Origin: Selenomonas ruminantium subsp. ruminantium ATCC 12561
GTDB lineage: Bacteria > Bacillota > Negativicutes > Selenomonadales > Selenomonadaceae
NCBI RefSeq assembly: GCF_000424065.1
Contig: NZ_AUJE01000003.1
Location: 62,001-126,000, forward strand
DNA length: 64,000 nt
Direction of reading: 5' to 3'
Part shown: piece after piece, positions 35,701 through 43,466 of the stretch
Position numbering within the stretch: the stretch's first letter is position 1
Layout: each line of letters opens with the position of its first letter
Position numbers and translations under genes: made by a program
Notes under the pieces: generated by a model
The model's database searches: none
Told to the model about the DNA's origin: nothing
What the model saw: the letters and a program-made list of their open reading frames with translations, nothing else

Positions 35701-35980
35701 TGCCCACTTGGAAGGTCAGGCCTTTTTGAAGGACTTCCATATCCGCTGCGGCCTTCAATGCGGATTTACCGATTTCAGCAATGGTTCCCACCGCAAATGC
35801 CCCAGCAAGCGCCGCTTTAACACTGCCGATAGCGGATGTGAGTTTCTCCATTCCCTTGGCTGCCCGCTGGGGGCCGTCATTGTTGCCCAAATCCTGCAGC
35901 TCCCTTTGGAGCTCTTCCAGCCGCCGGATTGCTTCGGCATTATCGGCTGTAATGTTAATCTGTATTCTGTGCTGTGCCAT
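32705..35980 (-). CDS. Tape measure protein
   Basis: The 1091-residue protein starts at MAQHRIQINITADNAEA after GGAAAGGAGG. It has an N-terminal tape-measure segment, hydrophobic membrane-insertion stretches, Trp-rich repeated helices (SDLWDSVTDIVSEAWDAIGE) and a Gly/Ser-rich linker. Length sets the tail length, predicting a tail of ordinary siphovirus size. The last 25 bases of the chaperone frame overlap it. Confidence 0.92.
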   Translation of the reverse strand: MAQHRIQINITADNAEAIRRLEELQRELQDLGNNDGPQRAAKGMEKLTSAIGSVKAALAGAFAVGTIAEIGKSALKAAADMEVLQKGLTFQVGNQEMQKLVASMQKLGEESAFSGSALIPMARKWINVGASADEAIGQMRMIVDAASAFGLTENQIGLCTDALTKMAYEGRINAEDMNALNDDGIPAWQLLSEAMGKPVAELRKLSSEGKLAQDAINSLYDGIEKRTKGATENMNGTLKAAFANLEEMAGNSLIGIGNILDSVFDVRGTVSKLGDMVQIFRGYVESINTTIANGGNPITAILDEITNISPLAGSVANTVVAAFTSVKQIFDDLKTTIQENATLLGNIAVFAGTMYASYTILTAVSGAWAAVTSGEALATAGMYAFGAAQRLVNALALVNPYTALFAAIVAGIALVVTNWDSIKEAASAAFDSVSQTVSDFVAGLEEAWTSVVESVESVWSALADWFSDLWDSVTDIVSEAWDAIGEIISDYFDVVTAVWSPIIDYFQSVWASVSDVVLAAWNYISELASEALDYLEGLWQGVADWFESTVWSPVADFADDCCNSIKEFFQSAYDYIVGVFGGLASWFADNVVNPIKEMWNSLPGMNGDFSITSGNSGPVNPSQNKASEGKRYRFKSTPSGGGAGSKGGGGSGGGRSSADNAAEKAAKAQEKAQKKAEDLYEDMQKFFATHKGTEYQKKQAEIAGKVKDKNQKIDELAAAGANDDLIQKLRQQVTEYQQLLSTDVVKKHKEAMTEFNLLAQEAFAKSTKDYAAQADIKYAITKNQLAREREEKEKELMLDENDTATKEAIAAEYYAKLQQAENERLKAHEKVHSKIISDMQKEGNVAGILADYRANKDKWAAEQQKASLQSLADFTQKNLQMLSKSWQDNIIDSLDEVQNEMGNMISDFITGTKSASEAFSDFAGNILNMMAKIAAQKLAASWMEGLSGWLHFSGGGKVEGHASGGYISGPGTGKSDSIPAWLSNGEYVMTAQATKMYAPILEAMNAGKFAAGGLAAPKTPRVSGIEAPASYTNNKGSNVVVNVTNNTGSEIKAEQTSSQWDGEQWVVGVVLNAVATNRNGIRNMIKGVAAT

Positions 35981-36275
35981 TTTGTCGCCTCCTTTCCTGC
36001 TCTTCCGCAAATTTTCTCAAGCTGTCGGCCTGTTCCTGGCTGACCTTGACCGGGGAGCCATTACCAAAATCATCCGGCAACAGCTTTTTGACCGTAACCG
36101 GATGTTTGGGATGTCCTGCAGCATTGATGATGGGCGCCGTTACGAAGTTCGCGTAAAAGATACGCTGGTGCTTCATCCGTTCCTCATAACCGCCTATTCT
36201 CATATTCAACTCATAGGGAGTAAGACGGCCAATCTCATCCCCGGTCAAATTCAACACACCATAGCAGATAGGCAA
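35955..36275 (-). CDS. Tail assembly chaperone, T part (expressed by -1 frameshift)
   Basis: The frame is open through 36338 and has no ATG or ribosome binding site of its own near 36275. It is in the -1 frame relative to the upstream chaperone and joined to it by a classical slippery heptamer. The fused product would have 133 residues of the first frame plus 127 of this one. In lambda-like phages the G and GT proteins coat the tape measure during tail assembly; the tape measure is the next gene. Confidence 0.8.
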   Translation of the reverse strand: MPICYGVLNLTGDEIGRLTPYELNMRIGGYEERMKHQRIFYANFVTAPIINAAGHPKHPVTVKKLLPDDFGNGSPVKVSQEQADSLRKFAEEQERRRQNGTAQNTD

Positions 36276-36304
36276 AACATAAGTCAGATAGTCATTGAAT
36301 GACG

Positions 36305-36736
36305 TTATTTCGTGACCTTGCGTTTTGCCTGTTTCACGTTTTTTGGTATGCTCACCGGGTCGCCATCTTTATCCACCAAGCCTGCCTTCTCGCACATCTT
36401 ATGCGAAAATTCGTTTCCGAGGAAACCGGACAAACCAATCAAGGCCATGAATAATAAGGTGAAATCGGCAATGCCATTTTCCATTTCATCAATCGCCTGC
36501 TCGGCCAGCGCTTTGGCTTCTTCGCGTTCCATCCGCTCGCCACCGCCCTGCAGGGCAATCTGGAACCCGTCCACCAAAAGGCTGATTTTCGGTATTTTAT
36601 TGCCGGTTACCACAGAGACAAGAGATTCACCCGCACGGGCTTCCAATTGTTCGAGTCCGGAAAGAGTAAAGGCGAGAAGATGCTCCTTCTCGCCAATCTC
36701 TAAATGGACCCGACGCGAAATACGGTCGTAATACAT
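36305..36736 (-). CDS. Tail assembly chaperone, G part
   Basis: The 143-residue protein (REVH-like start, FTLSGLEQLEARAGESLV, FTLLFMALIGLSGFLG) has the size and place of G-type chaperones between the tail tube and tape measure genes. The slippery site lies at codons 132-133, eleven codons before its stop. Confidence 0.78.
   Translation of the reverse strand: MYYDRISRRVHLEIGEKEHLLAFTLSGLEQLEARAGESLVSVVTGNKIPKISLLVDGFQIALQGGGERMEREEAKALAEQAIDEMENGIADFTLLFMALIGLSGFLGNEFSHKMCEKAGLVDKDGDPVSIPKNVKQAKRKVTK
36338..36344 (-). other. Programmed -1 frameshift heptamer A AAA AAC
   Basis: On the minus strand the codons CCA AAA AAC (codons 131-133 of the G gene) contain A AAA AAC in the zero frame. A -1 slip continues CGT GAA ACA into the open frame ending at 35955 with no stop between. 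Confidence 0.85.
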
Positions 36737-36756
36737 TTAGATACCTCCACTATTCA

Positions 36757-37260
36757 TTAAAGCGTTGCTGCACCGGCCCGAACATCATCAATGCTGGAAA
36801 GACCGGTATAAAAAGTCGGTGCGCCGATGCCTGCCAAGGTGACCGAGAACGTTGCCATATCATCATGCGGCGTGCTGTCGGAAAGTTCCGTGATGTTGTA
36901 CCAGTTGCGGTCTGCGGTGCCATTGGCTGCATAGCGGCAAAGGTCTACAGCCTCGCCCTTAATAAAGGCATCCTTCAAGGCCGTATAGCCTTCATCCGAC
37001 TTACAGATAATCCCTTCCAACGAAAGCTCCGTGCTCTTGATGCCGGCATAGGTTTCGCCCCAGCCATTCGAGCTCTTATTCGAAGCGTCAATGGAATCTG
37101 CACTCATATCAAAATCCGCCGTTGTCTGTCCACCAATAAGCGTCCAGGACGGCGCATCGTAAGTAGCCGTTGTGGTATCGCCATAATTGATATACAGCAG
37201 AACTTCTTTGCCCTGCAGCTTATCCGCTGTCGCTTCACGTTTTACACGTCCATTCGACAT
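36757..37260 (-). CDS. Major tail (tube) protein
   Basis: The 167-residue protein (LQGKEVLLYINYGDTTTA, DMSADSIDASNKSSNGW, TELSLEGIICKSDEGYTAL) is typical of the TP901-1-like tail tube family. The ATG at 37260 is preferred because GAGGAGTG lies seven bases upstream. It sits directly before the chaperone genes. Confidence 0.88.
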   Translation of the reverse strand: MSNGRVKREATADKLQGKEVLLYINYGDTTTATYDAPSWTLIGGQTTADFDMSADSIDASNKSSNGWGETYAGIKSTELSLEGIICKSDEGYTALKDAFIKGEAVDLCRYAANGTADRNWYNITELSDSTPHDDMATFSVTLAGIGAPTFYTGLSSIDDVRAGAATL

Positions 37261-37265
37261 TTGTT

Positions 37266-37679
37266 TCACTCCTCTTCATATTTCACAATATAAGTTATCA
37301 CTGCGGTACCAATATTGGTCACGCCCTTAGCTGTGCCAAACACAATGGATTCCACATAAGAATCCTGCGCCCAGTCATCGAGCCGATATTCTTCGGCCAA
37401 AACCTTCCGCACAGCCATAGCGTAATCCTCAACCAATGTCGTATTGGTATCGCCTTTTGCATTCGGACAAATAATCTGCAGGCCAAAAGTGGCTTCCGCA
37501 ATCCGTTCGTCCTTGTCATAGGGACTGTATCGGACCTCATCACAGATGATGAAGCCCGTCAGCTCTTTGGGGAACGTCGCCCCCATAATCGATACTTTCC
37601 ATGGAATATCCGGAACCCTGTCTTCCAGTATCGCCAACAGGGCATCCGTAATCCTTCTAAGCGATGCTGGTTCCATCAT
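37266..37679 (-). CDS. Tail terminator-like protein
   Basis: The 137-residue protein (RRITDALLAILEDRVPDIPW, FGLQIICPNAKGDTNT) has the size and order of tail terminators that cap the tail and join it to the head completion proteins. It begins inside the end of the upstream connector gene. Confidence 0.65.
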   Translation of the reverse strand: MMEPASLRRITDALLAILEDRVPDIPWKVSIMGATFPKELTGFIICDEVRYSPYDKDERIAEATFGLQIICPNAKGDTNTTLVEDYAMAVRKVLAEEYRLDDWAQDSYVESIVFGTAKGVTNIGTAVITYIVKYEEE

Positions 37680-38071
37680 GCACGGGACAGGCGAATTATC
37701 CCGACACCACCTTTTCCTGCGCCACTTGTGTTCTCCACGGCAAAAGAAGCATAGTCAAGCTTTGCCTCAAGTTTATCGGCCAGCTCATTATAGAGCTTGT
37801 ATTTTTGCAGATAGATATCATCGGAACGATTTCCATCCACCATGACCGTAGAGTCCGAGCCGACCATAGCCAGCGCCCTGGTTCTGTACGCAACGACCAC
37901 GCCGAAACGCTTAATGATTTCAGAGCAGGGAATGGCAATTTCATCTTCTGCCAGCCCAAAGCCAAGTGCCAGCGTTTCCAGATAGCTGTTGGCATAGGTA
38001 ATATCCGACTCCTCACAGGTCAGGATATTGTCCGTGGAGCAGTCCTCCACTGTGATAAACTCTAATGCCAT
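37676..38071 (-). CDS. Head-tail connector-type protein
   Basis: From MALEFITVEDCS (after GAGGAGTGAGG) the 131-residue protein contains YANSYLETLALGFGLAEDEI and helical segments like gp6/gp16-type adaptors. Assignment is by size and synteny between the gp10-like and tail terminator genes. Confidence 0.55.
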   Translation of the reverse strand: MALEFITVEDCSTDNILTCEESDITYANSYLETLALGFGLAEDEIAIPCSEIIKRFGVVVAYRTRALAMVGSDSTVMVDGNRSDDIYLQKYKLYNELADKLEAKLDYASFAVENTSGAGKGGVGIIRLSRA

Positions 38072-38082
38072 ATCCTCACTCC

Positions 38083-38535
38083 TCACCAGTTCCTTATCAC
38101 ATGGTTAAATCTCGACACAATGGCAGTTTCTTCCGCCTCCAGCGCATCATAAATAAATGGGTCTTCCGCTGTCCCCGGATGTTGTACACGCCGGGCAAAA
38201 GCAAAGCCGGAACCTGTCGGCCAGCGCAAAGCAAGCTTTCGCCTTGGCACGATGGTATGCGGCCTGGTGCCCTCATGCAGATAAATCGTTATCAGGCGGG
38301 TAGTTCCGACCTCACCGCTGACACCTGTTGCGGTAACCTGTACAGGAGAAGCTTCAATCGACCGTTCCGCTTCTCCCGTACGTGTCGTAAACCGATGATG
38401 AGCCCTTGCACGCTCCTGCACATCCCGTAAAGAAATCTGCATGGCCTGCTTCAGGTCTTTTTTCATCTGGTCATTGAGGTTCCGCAGCTGGCCAGCGACT
38501 ATTCGTGCCTGCCTTGTGTCAATATGGAGTGACAT
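38083..38535 (-). CDS. HK97 gp10-like/minor capsid or tail-joining protein
   Basis: The 150-residue protein has an N-terminal helix (QARIVAGQLRNLNDQM), HHRFTTRTGEAERSI and IYLHEGTRPHTIVPRRK, the signature of the gp10-like family involved in head-tail joining. Confidence 0.75.
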   Translation of the reverse strand: MSLHIDTRQARIVAGQLRNLNDQMKKDLKQAMQISLRDVQERARAHHRFTTRTGEAERSIEASPVQVTATGVSGEVGTTRLITIYLHEGTRPHTIVPRRKLALRWPTGSGFAFARRVQHPGTAEDPFIYDALEAEETAIVSRFNHVIRNW

Positions 38536-38539
38536 GGCC

Positions 38540-39379
38540 TTATCTCAGGTTACAGGTCAGCACAGCCAAGGCATTCGGCTGCACCGTCACCGAACCATAG
38601 ACCAGCTGGCCACGTACAGCATCCGAGAAGGTGCCTTCCAAGCGAAGTGCTTCTGTGCTGAGAATCTGCTGCGCGTAGGAAATGCCCTGTCGCGTGCCGG
38701 CCATTACCTTATACAGCGTGCCCTCGGTATTCGGTACGTTGTTGGACTGGTAAATGTCAAAACCTGCCGCCTGACCAATGAAACCATTCGCCAGTACGCT
38801 GTCGGTCTTGCTGGTGCCTGCTGCCACAAAGCGGGAATCCTTCAGCATGTAGGCATAGAAAGCCGGCGGCACCACGACAAAACGGCCCGTGCTCTGAACA
38901 TTCTTTTCATCCAAGGCCGTACGCAGGTCAACCAAAGCCTCATAGGCCTTATTGGCAGACGTGATGCTCTCAGGCGTGGTATCATCGCCAATCGTATTAG
39001 TAACATCGGTGTAATGGGCAGCGATATGCTTATCTACCACATCGCGCAGTGCATAGGAGGCACGCGCCATGGCGCCATCGACCAAATTCACATTGGCCTG
39101 TACCTGGTCGATATCCTCCACCTTGAAGGCAAAATACTTCGCCTGGTCGATGGTCAGCGTCGTCGGCGTACCATCTACGCTTTCATACGTGATATTGGAG
39201 CCCTTAGTGTAGTTATTCACCGTGATATCGCCAATCTGATTGATTTTCACCGTATCGCCCTGATTGCGGATATCCCCTTCGTAGTCACGGTTTACGAGAT
39301 TGCCATAAACCAAGGCTTTATCCAAGTGTTCGAGAAGGCGTGCTTCCCAAATCTGAGGTACAAAAGTAGAAATAGCCAT
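38540..39379 (-). CDS. Major capsid protein
   Basis: The 279-residue protein starts AISTFVPQIWEARLLEHLDK and contains NQGDTVKINQIGDITVNNYT and FAFKVEDIDQVQANV, the P22-coat-like major capsid pattern found in many Firmicutes siphoviruses. It directly follows the scaffold gene. Confidence 0.92.
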   Translation of the reverse strand: MAISTFVPQIWEARLLEHLDKALVYGNLVNRDYEGDIRNQGDTVKINQIGDITVNNYTKGSNITYESVDGTPTTLTIDQAKYFAFKVEDIDQVQANVNLVDGAMARASYALRDVVDKHIAAHYTDVTNTIGDDTTPESITSANKAYEALVDLRTALDEKNVQSTGRFVVVPPAFYAYMLKDSRFVAAGTSKTDSVLANGFIGQAAGFDIYQSNNVPNTEGTLYKVMAGTRQGISYAQQILSTEALRLEGTFSDAVRGQLVYGSVTVQPNALAVLTCNLR

Positions 39380-40059
39380 TATTTGTCAACTCCTTTACTA
39401 ATCTCGTCCCAATGAGCATTGATTTCCTCACGGGACATTCCCTTCAAATCCTCCATTGAATACTGCTTTTTGCCGCCAGTATTCATATTGGAGCCTGTCC
39501 CTGTCTGCATGTCGTTTTTGACCGCCCAGGGATTATCCTTCAGCCAACCGGCCACACCATCCTCCAAGGAAAGCTCTGTGTCACCATTGCGGTAAACAAC
39601 CGTATCATCATCCTTCATGGAGATGTTATCGGCAATGACCTTCAGCATCGCCTCCGGATTGATGGCCTTTCCATTCGTAAGGGCTGCCATGGCCTTGGAA
39701 CGGATTGCCGTCTGGACACGCCGGTCATGTTCTTCCTTGGCTTTCTTCTCAGACGCAGCATATTTGTCGGTCAGTTCCTTGACCTGTGCCTGCAGACTCT
39801 GCATCTGCGAACCGAGCTGTGCCGGGTCGCCGCCCTGCTGCTGAACAACCGCCAGCAATGCGGCAAGGTTCTTCAAGGACTCATCCACATTGCCTCCGTC
39901 ACGGAGGTTCAGGGAATCCAGTACCTTGTTGCGCTCAATGCGGTTCTTGGCCGCTTCATCCCTGGTCTTGCTGATTGCTTCCTGCAAATCTGCAACCATG
40001 GCGCCGCCGTTTTCCGTCTTGCTGAGCGCTTCATAAATCTGTGCTAATGTGTATGCCAT
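39379..40059 (-). CDS. Capsid scaffolding protein
   Basis: The 226-residue, strongly helical and acidic protein (MVADLQEAISKTRDEAAKN, QSLQAQVKELTDKYAASEKK) has the coiled-coil composition of scaffolds and ends in a basic region that would contact the capsid protein. Its stop overlaps the capsid start region by one base. Confidence 0.82.
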   Translation of the reverse strand: MAYTLAQIYEALSKTENGGAMVADLQEAISKTRDEAAKNRIERNKVLDSLNLRDGGNVDESLKNLAALLAVVQQQGGDPAQLGSQMQSLQAQVKELTDKYAASEKKAKEEHDRRVQTAIRSKAMAALTNGKAINPEAMLKVIADNISMKDDDTVVYRNGDTELSLEDGVAGWLKDNPWAVKNDMQTGTGSNMNTGGKKQYSMEDLKGMSREEINAHWDEISKGVDK

Positions 40060-40096
40060 ATTTATTCTCCTTTGCATTCAAAGCTTAGTTGATATC

Positions 40097-40327
40097 GCCG
40101 TTCTTTAACGCCTGCGGCCAGCACCTGGCTGAAAAAAGGCATGAAAAAAGCGAACAGAATCATTCTGCCCGCCTATATTTTGCTGTATATCAAAGTGCCG
40201 ATTACGGCTACAATCACAAAAACCGCACATTTGATTAACAAAAACTGCATAAGCCCCATTGCTATATCGTTCACGAAATCACCTCGCAAAAGGTATGAAA
40301 AAAGCACCTACCTTCAAGATAAGTGCT
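40097..40327 (-). repeat. About 230-bp repeat shared with the right flank, prophage copy
   Basis: This segment matches 61868-62097 at nearly every base. It covers the whole small membrane gene (40173-40274), its GAGGTGA ribosome binding site and the hairpin behind the immunity gene. Both copies lie directly downstream of a member of the same small acidic gene family. Confidence 0.9.
40173..40274 (-). CDS. 33-residue single-helix membrane protein
   Basis: GTG at 40274 after GAGGTGATTTC opens VNDIAMGLMQFLLIKC followed by a hydrophobic helix (AVFVIVAVIGTLIYSKI) and stop. The flank copy (61943-62044) differs by one residue, Leu12 to Trp, while silent changes have accumulated, so it is probably translated. 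Function unknown; a small toxin, holin-like or accessory peptide are options. Confidence 0.55.
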   Translation of the reverse strand: MNDIAMGLMQFLLIKCAVFVIVAVIGTLIYSKI

Positions 40328-40328
40328 T
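40299..40328 (-). terminator. Hairpin between immunity gene and small membrane gene
   Basis: On the minus strand AGCACTTATC pairs loosely with TAGGTGCT and is followed by TTTTTTC. It lies 18 bases beyond the immunity stop. The flank copy at 62070-62098 has the same sequence. It may cap the toxin-immunity messenger while allowing partial read-through. Confidence 0.6.
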
Positions 40329-40345
40329 TGTGTATGTAAATTTAA

Positions 40346-40579
40346 TCAGTCGAGGAGCTCAATGGACTCAATTTGTGATTCACGAAACACATAATATAAT
40401 ACATGACCATCGGATTTTGTCACATCTAAATCCAAGGAATTATACCCTGGCTCATCATCTTCTTCGTTATCGTAGTCCGGAGTAAATCCTGAAGCGTAAC
40501 CAATCCATTTTTTCCCATTGGTATCAACCAGTTGGATGTGATGCCCCATCGCCTTATACATTTCATCATCCATTGCCAT
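40346..40579 (-). CDS. Putative immunity protein for the MuF-fused toxin
   Basis: A 77-residue acidic protein starting MAMDDEMYKAMGHHIQLVDT, with an acidic core (PDYDNEEDDEPGYNSLDLDV) and RESQIESIELLD at the end; the pattern suggests a small Sm-like beta barrel. Its ATG lies 14 bases inside the toxin gene end, so the two are co-translated. Two homologues (62109-62342, 62941-63186) lie outside the prophage. Small acidic proteins encoded just behind a toxin domain are typically its inhibitors; this is inference. Confidence 0.65.
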   Translation of the reverse strand: MAMDDEMYKAMGHHIQLVDTNGKKWIGYASGFTPDYDNEEDDEPGYNSLDLDVTKSDGHVLYYVFRESQIESIELLD

Positions 40580-42128
40580 CAGTCTCCACCCCTTTCGGTA
40601 CTAAATGAATTCCCTTATCACCAATATGCACAAAGCTATACTCAGATGATACTTCTCCACCATCTTTGTGAACCACTATACCCATAACCCCCGAATGATG
40701 GATTAGAATTTTTTTATCCCAATCACCTGCATTAGTTAATTTGATCTTACCATCTAGTAAAAGTTTTTGTATATTTAATGCAAACATAGCCTCTGGATCT
40801 GGGTAGTAACTCTTACCAGGAGCATAAATATCTGTGCCTTTTATATGAATTCGCTGACGGTCGGTAAAATCCTTTGTACAATAATCAGATTTAATGTAAT
40901 CGCGAATTCTCTTCTCAAACACTCCGTCTTCTTCCCCAGCAATGCGCTTAGCAACATCCTCTATCTTTATTTTACCGTTTTTAAGATACGGCTTCAAGGA
41001 TTCTGGCAAATCTTTTACACGACTTTGGAGCTTTTCACCAGAATAGCATCTTGCCCAGCGCGTCCATGAATCCTGATTCATCACAGCCTTATTACCCTGA
41101 ACACCTAATATCTGCTGCCGATGATGAGCTGACTGCTGAAACAGCCATTGCCTGCCACCACCTTCGATGCGGTTCTTTGCTGTTTTCCCTTCCAGCTCAC
41201 TGCTGAATACTGGCGCCAGATGACACAGACAATGCGGATGCACCGGTAGTTTAGGCGTTTCATCCTTGGGATAGATGCCATTCCCCAGCCCCCAAAGATT
41301 GGCATCTGCATACAGATTGCAAATATCAAACTTCGGATGCCGGGAAGACAGTTTCCACTGGTAGGCCACCACGCTTTCATCATGGCCATAGCGCTCGACA
41401 AAACCATCTGCCCATGCTCTCGCCGCCTCTGTCCGGGCAATGCGCTCGGCAATGTAGCGGCTTTTCTCTTCGATGGCCGTATGCACAGCACGCTGCATGG
41501 CTTTCTCTGAGCGTTCTGACACGGCAGTGAGCAGTTCACTATAGGCTGACTTCAAAGCCCGATTAGGAGCACCATCAGCGGCCAATTTGTCCACCTGCCG
41601 CTGCGCCCTGCGAACCATGCGCAAAAGGTAGGCTTCGTCTTCCTTGGTCAAATCCGACCGTCTGGCAAAATCAATGACCTTCTGCAAATACTTCGGTATG
41701 CTCTGCCTGCGTGTAACGGACTTGCCGCTATTGTAGCCATCGTAAAGTTCGCGGGCGGCAGTCATGGCATGATGATTGAGTTTTAACTGCTCCCTGATTG
41801 TCTGGACAATCCTATCCCGCATTTCCTTATCGGCACCATGCAGTTTCTCCGAAAGCGTCATGCCGGATTCATCCCAGGCCTGCTCCAAGGCAGATGGCAA
41901 CAGGCTGATACTCTTTTTTGTACCCTTCTCATAAGCAGACAGCATTGAATTTCTTACCGCATCACCGACATAAGCCCCCACGCCCATAGCTTTCCACATG
42001 GCATCGACCTTGCCTTCCACATCATCATCGCCATGAAGGTTTGCCATCATCCATGCAGACATACCAGCGGCAAAGGTGCCAAAGTTCTTGGAGAAGGATT
42101 TCAGTATCTTAGAGATTGGACTTGCCAT
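40566..42128 (-). CDS. MuF head morphogenesis protein fused to a C-terminal nuclease toxin domain
   Basis: Residues 1-310 are a phage Mu F-like minor head protein (ARTEAARAWADGFVERYG, KFDICNLYADANLWG, LPVHPHCLCHLAPVF with the usual His/Cys motif). Residues 340-520 are an added domain with RQRIHIKGTDIYAPGKSYYP and HSGVMGIVVHKDGGE, resembling polymorphic toxin type 50 (Ntox50) RNases of the BECR class. MuF-toxin fusions are known in Firmicutes temperate phages and may be carried in virions. The start of the immunity gene overlaps its end. Confidence 0.82.
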   Translation of the reverse strand: MASPISKILKSFSKNFGTFAAGMSAWMMANLHGDDDVEGKVDAMWKAMGVGAYVGDAVRNSMLSAYEKGTKKSISLLPSALEQAWDESGMTLSEKLHGADKEMRDRIVQTIREQLKLNHHAMTAARELYDGYNSGKSVTRRQSIPKYLQKVIDFARRSDLTKEDEAYLLRMVRRAQRQVDKLAADGAPNRALKSAYSELLTAVSERSEKAMQRAVHTAIEEKSRYIAERIARTEAARAWADGFVERYGHDESVVAYQWKLSSRHPKFDICNLYADANLWGLGNGIYPKDETPKLPVHPHCLCHLAPVFSSELEGKTAKNRIEGGGRQWLFQQSAHHRQQILGVQGNKAVMNQDSWTRWARCYSGEKLQSRVKDLPESLKPYLKNGKIKIEDVAKRIAGEEDGVFEKRIRDYIKSDYCTKDFTDRQRIHIKGTDIYAPGKSYYPDPEAMFALNIQKLLLDGKIKLTNAGDWDKKILIHHSGVMGIVVHKDGGEVSSEYSFVHIGDKGIHLVPKGVETDGNG

Positions 42129-42134
42129 ACCTCA

Positions 42135-43454
42135 TCACTCCTGCGGTTCAGGTGGCTCAGCATGGAGCTCATCTTCATCCTGCTGCTGAAGTTCACCCAC
42201 CAGCTCATCAAAACGTTCATCCGATATTCCCGGACAATATGCTGTGATAACCTGCTTCAGAACTTCTTCCCGAATGCCATTTGTAAGGCCAAGGTCCAGA
42301 ACTGCCTGCGCCTGTTCAATCTGCGCAGCCACATCTACAACACCAAAATCGTTGGGGTAAATCACCGTATATTCTATGTCGCTATTCAGCCATGCTGCAA
42401 ATAAATCCAGCACGGCTTTTTCCGCATCTTCACATTGGTGAGCAAAATTTGCCAACTGCTGATTGGTTCGCTCAAACTCCCACTGTCTTGCCACACCGCT
42501 GACATTGGACGGTGTCGAGCCAAGGACATAAGACAGATTGACCATGCGGTACATTTCCTGCACCAGCAGTGTAATCTGCTCCTGCAATGTCTTAGCCGGA
42601 TCCGAAGACGGCGCAATGAAATCAGGCGTATGACTGCTGTCCGGAGAATAGCCCAGGGCATTGTTGTTGCCAATGGTCAGCTCCGTAGCGTCAAGGCTGG
42701 GAATCGTCAGCAATGGAAATGTCTGATTCCGCAGGATTTCCCCAAGCCATGAGCAATGGTTATACAAGGATACAGCCGTCTTGGCAATAGGCATAAGCTC
42801 CGGCACAGGTTTCATGGTTTTCTGCTCCAGCACCCTTGAAAACAAGGGAACCACAGGCACCCTGCCCAGATTATATGTCCCACTGGTAACCGGCAGGTCA
42901 TCACCTTCAATCTTCCACGAATCCCTGCCATAGGTCGTATAGCGATAACTGGTCGCGCCATTGTCAATCTTGTTGATTTCCCGGAACTTGATGTAATTGA
43001 GATTGCCCATACGGTCCATGCCGTATTCCTGCACATCCTCAGGGGCCATGACATACACATAAGGGAATTTCCGCATAGCCAGCTGTTCGGCCTTGTTTCG
43101 TGCGGCACTATCCCCGAAATTATCCACCACGATAAACGACACACCATAGGTCTTGGCCATGATGGCTGCCCTTTTCATAAAGGCGCCAATATCCGTGCCA
43201 TTGCCGTCCACATCATCCAGGAACGCTTCCACAAAAGACGATGCCGCACCTGTGTAATCCCGCAAAGGTTCTTTCTTAAATATCGGGTCCACCAGCGCAT
43301 TGACGATTGGTGCAAAGTAATTAAGGTAATACGCATTTTTCCTGCGGAAGGTGTAATCGTCCTCACTTTCGCGTTTATGCTTGGTCAGATAACCACCGGT
43401 CTCAAAACCGCCAGTACCGAAATAGGCATCTTTCAGCAATGTATAGTTTTCCAT
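42135..43454 (-). CDS. Portal protein (DUF4055-like)
   Basis: The 439-residue protein has the portal-type N-terminus (DAYFGTGGFETGGYLTKHKR, RRKNAYYLNYFAPIVNALVD) and LSYVLGSTPSNVSGVARQWE near residue 310, as in DUF4055 portals. It lies between TerL and the MuF gene, the standard packaging order. Confidence 0.88.
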   Translation of the reverse strand: MENYTLLKDAYFGTGGFETGGYLTKHKRESEDDYTFRRKNAYYLNYFAPIVNALVDPIFKKEPLRDYTGAASSFVEAFLDDVDGNGTDIGAFMKRAAIMAKTYGVSFIVVDNFGDSAARNKAEQLAMRKFPYVYVMAPEDVQEYGMDRMGNLNYIKFREINKIDNGATSYRYTTYGRDSWKIEGDDLPVTSGTYNLGRVPVVPLFSRVLEQKTMKPVPELMPIAKTAVSLYNHCSWLGEILRNQTFPLLTIPSLDATELTIGNNNALGYSPDSSHTPDFIAPSSDPAKTLQEQITLLVQEMYRMVNLSYVLGSTPSNVSGVARQWEFERTNQQLANFAHQCEDAEKAVLDLFAAWLNSDIEYTVIYPNDFGVVDVAAQIEQAQAVLDLGLTNGIREEVLKQVITAYCPGISDERFDELVGELQQQDEDELHAEPPEPQE

Positions 43455-43466
43455 TCTCTCACCCCC

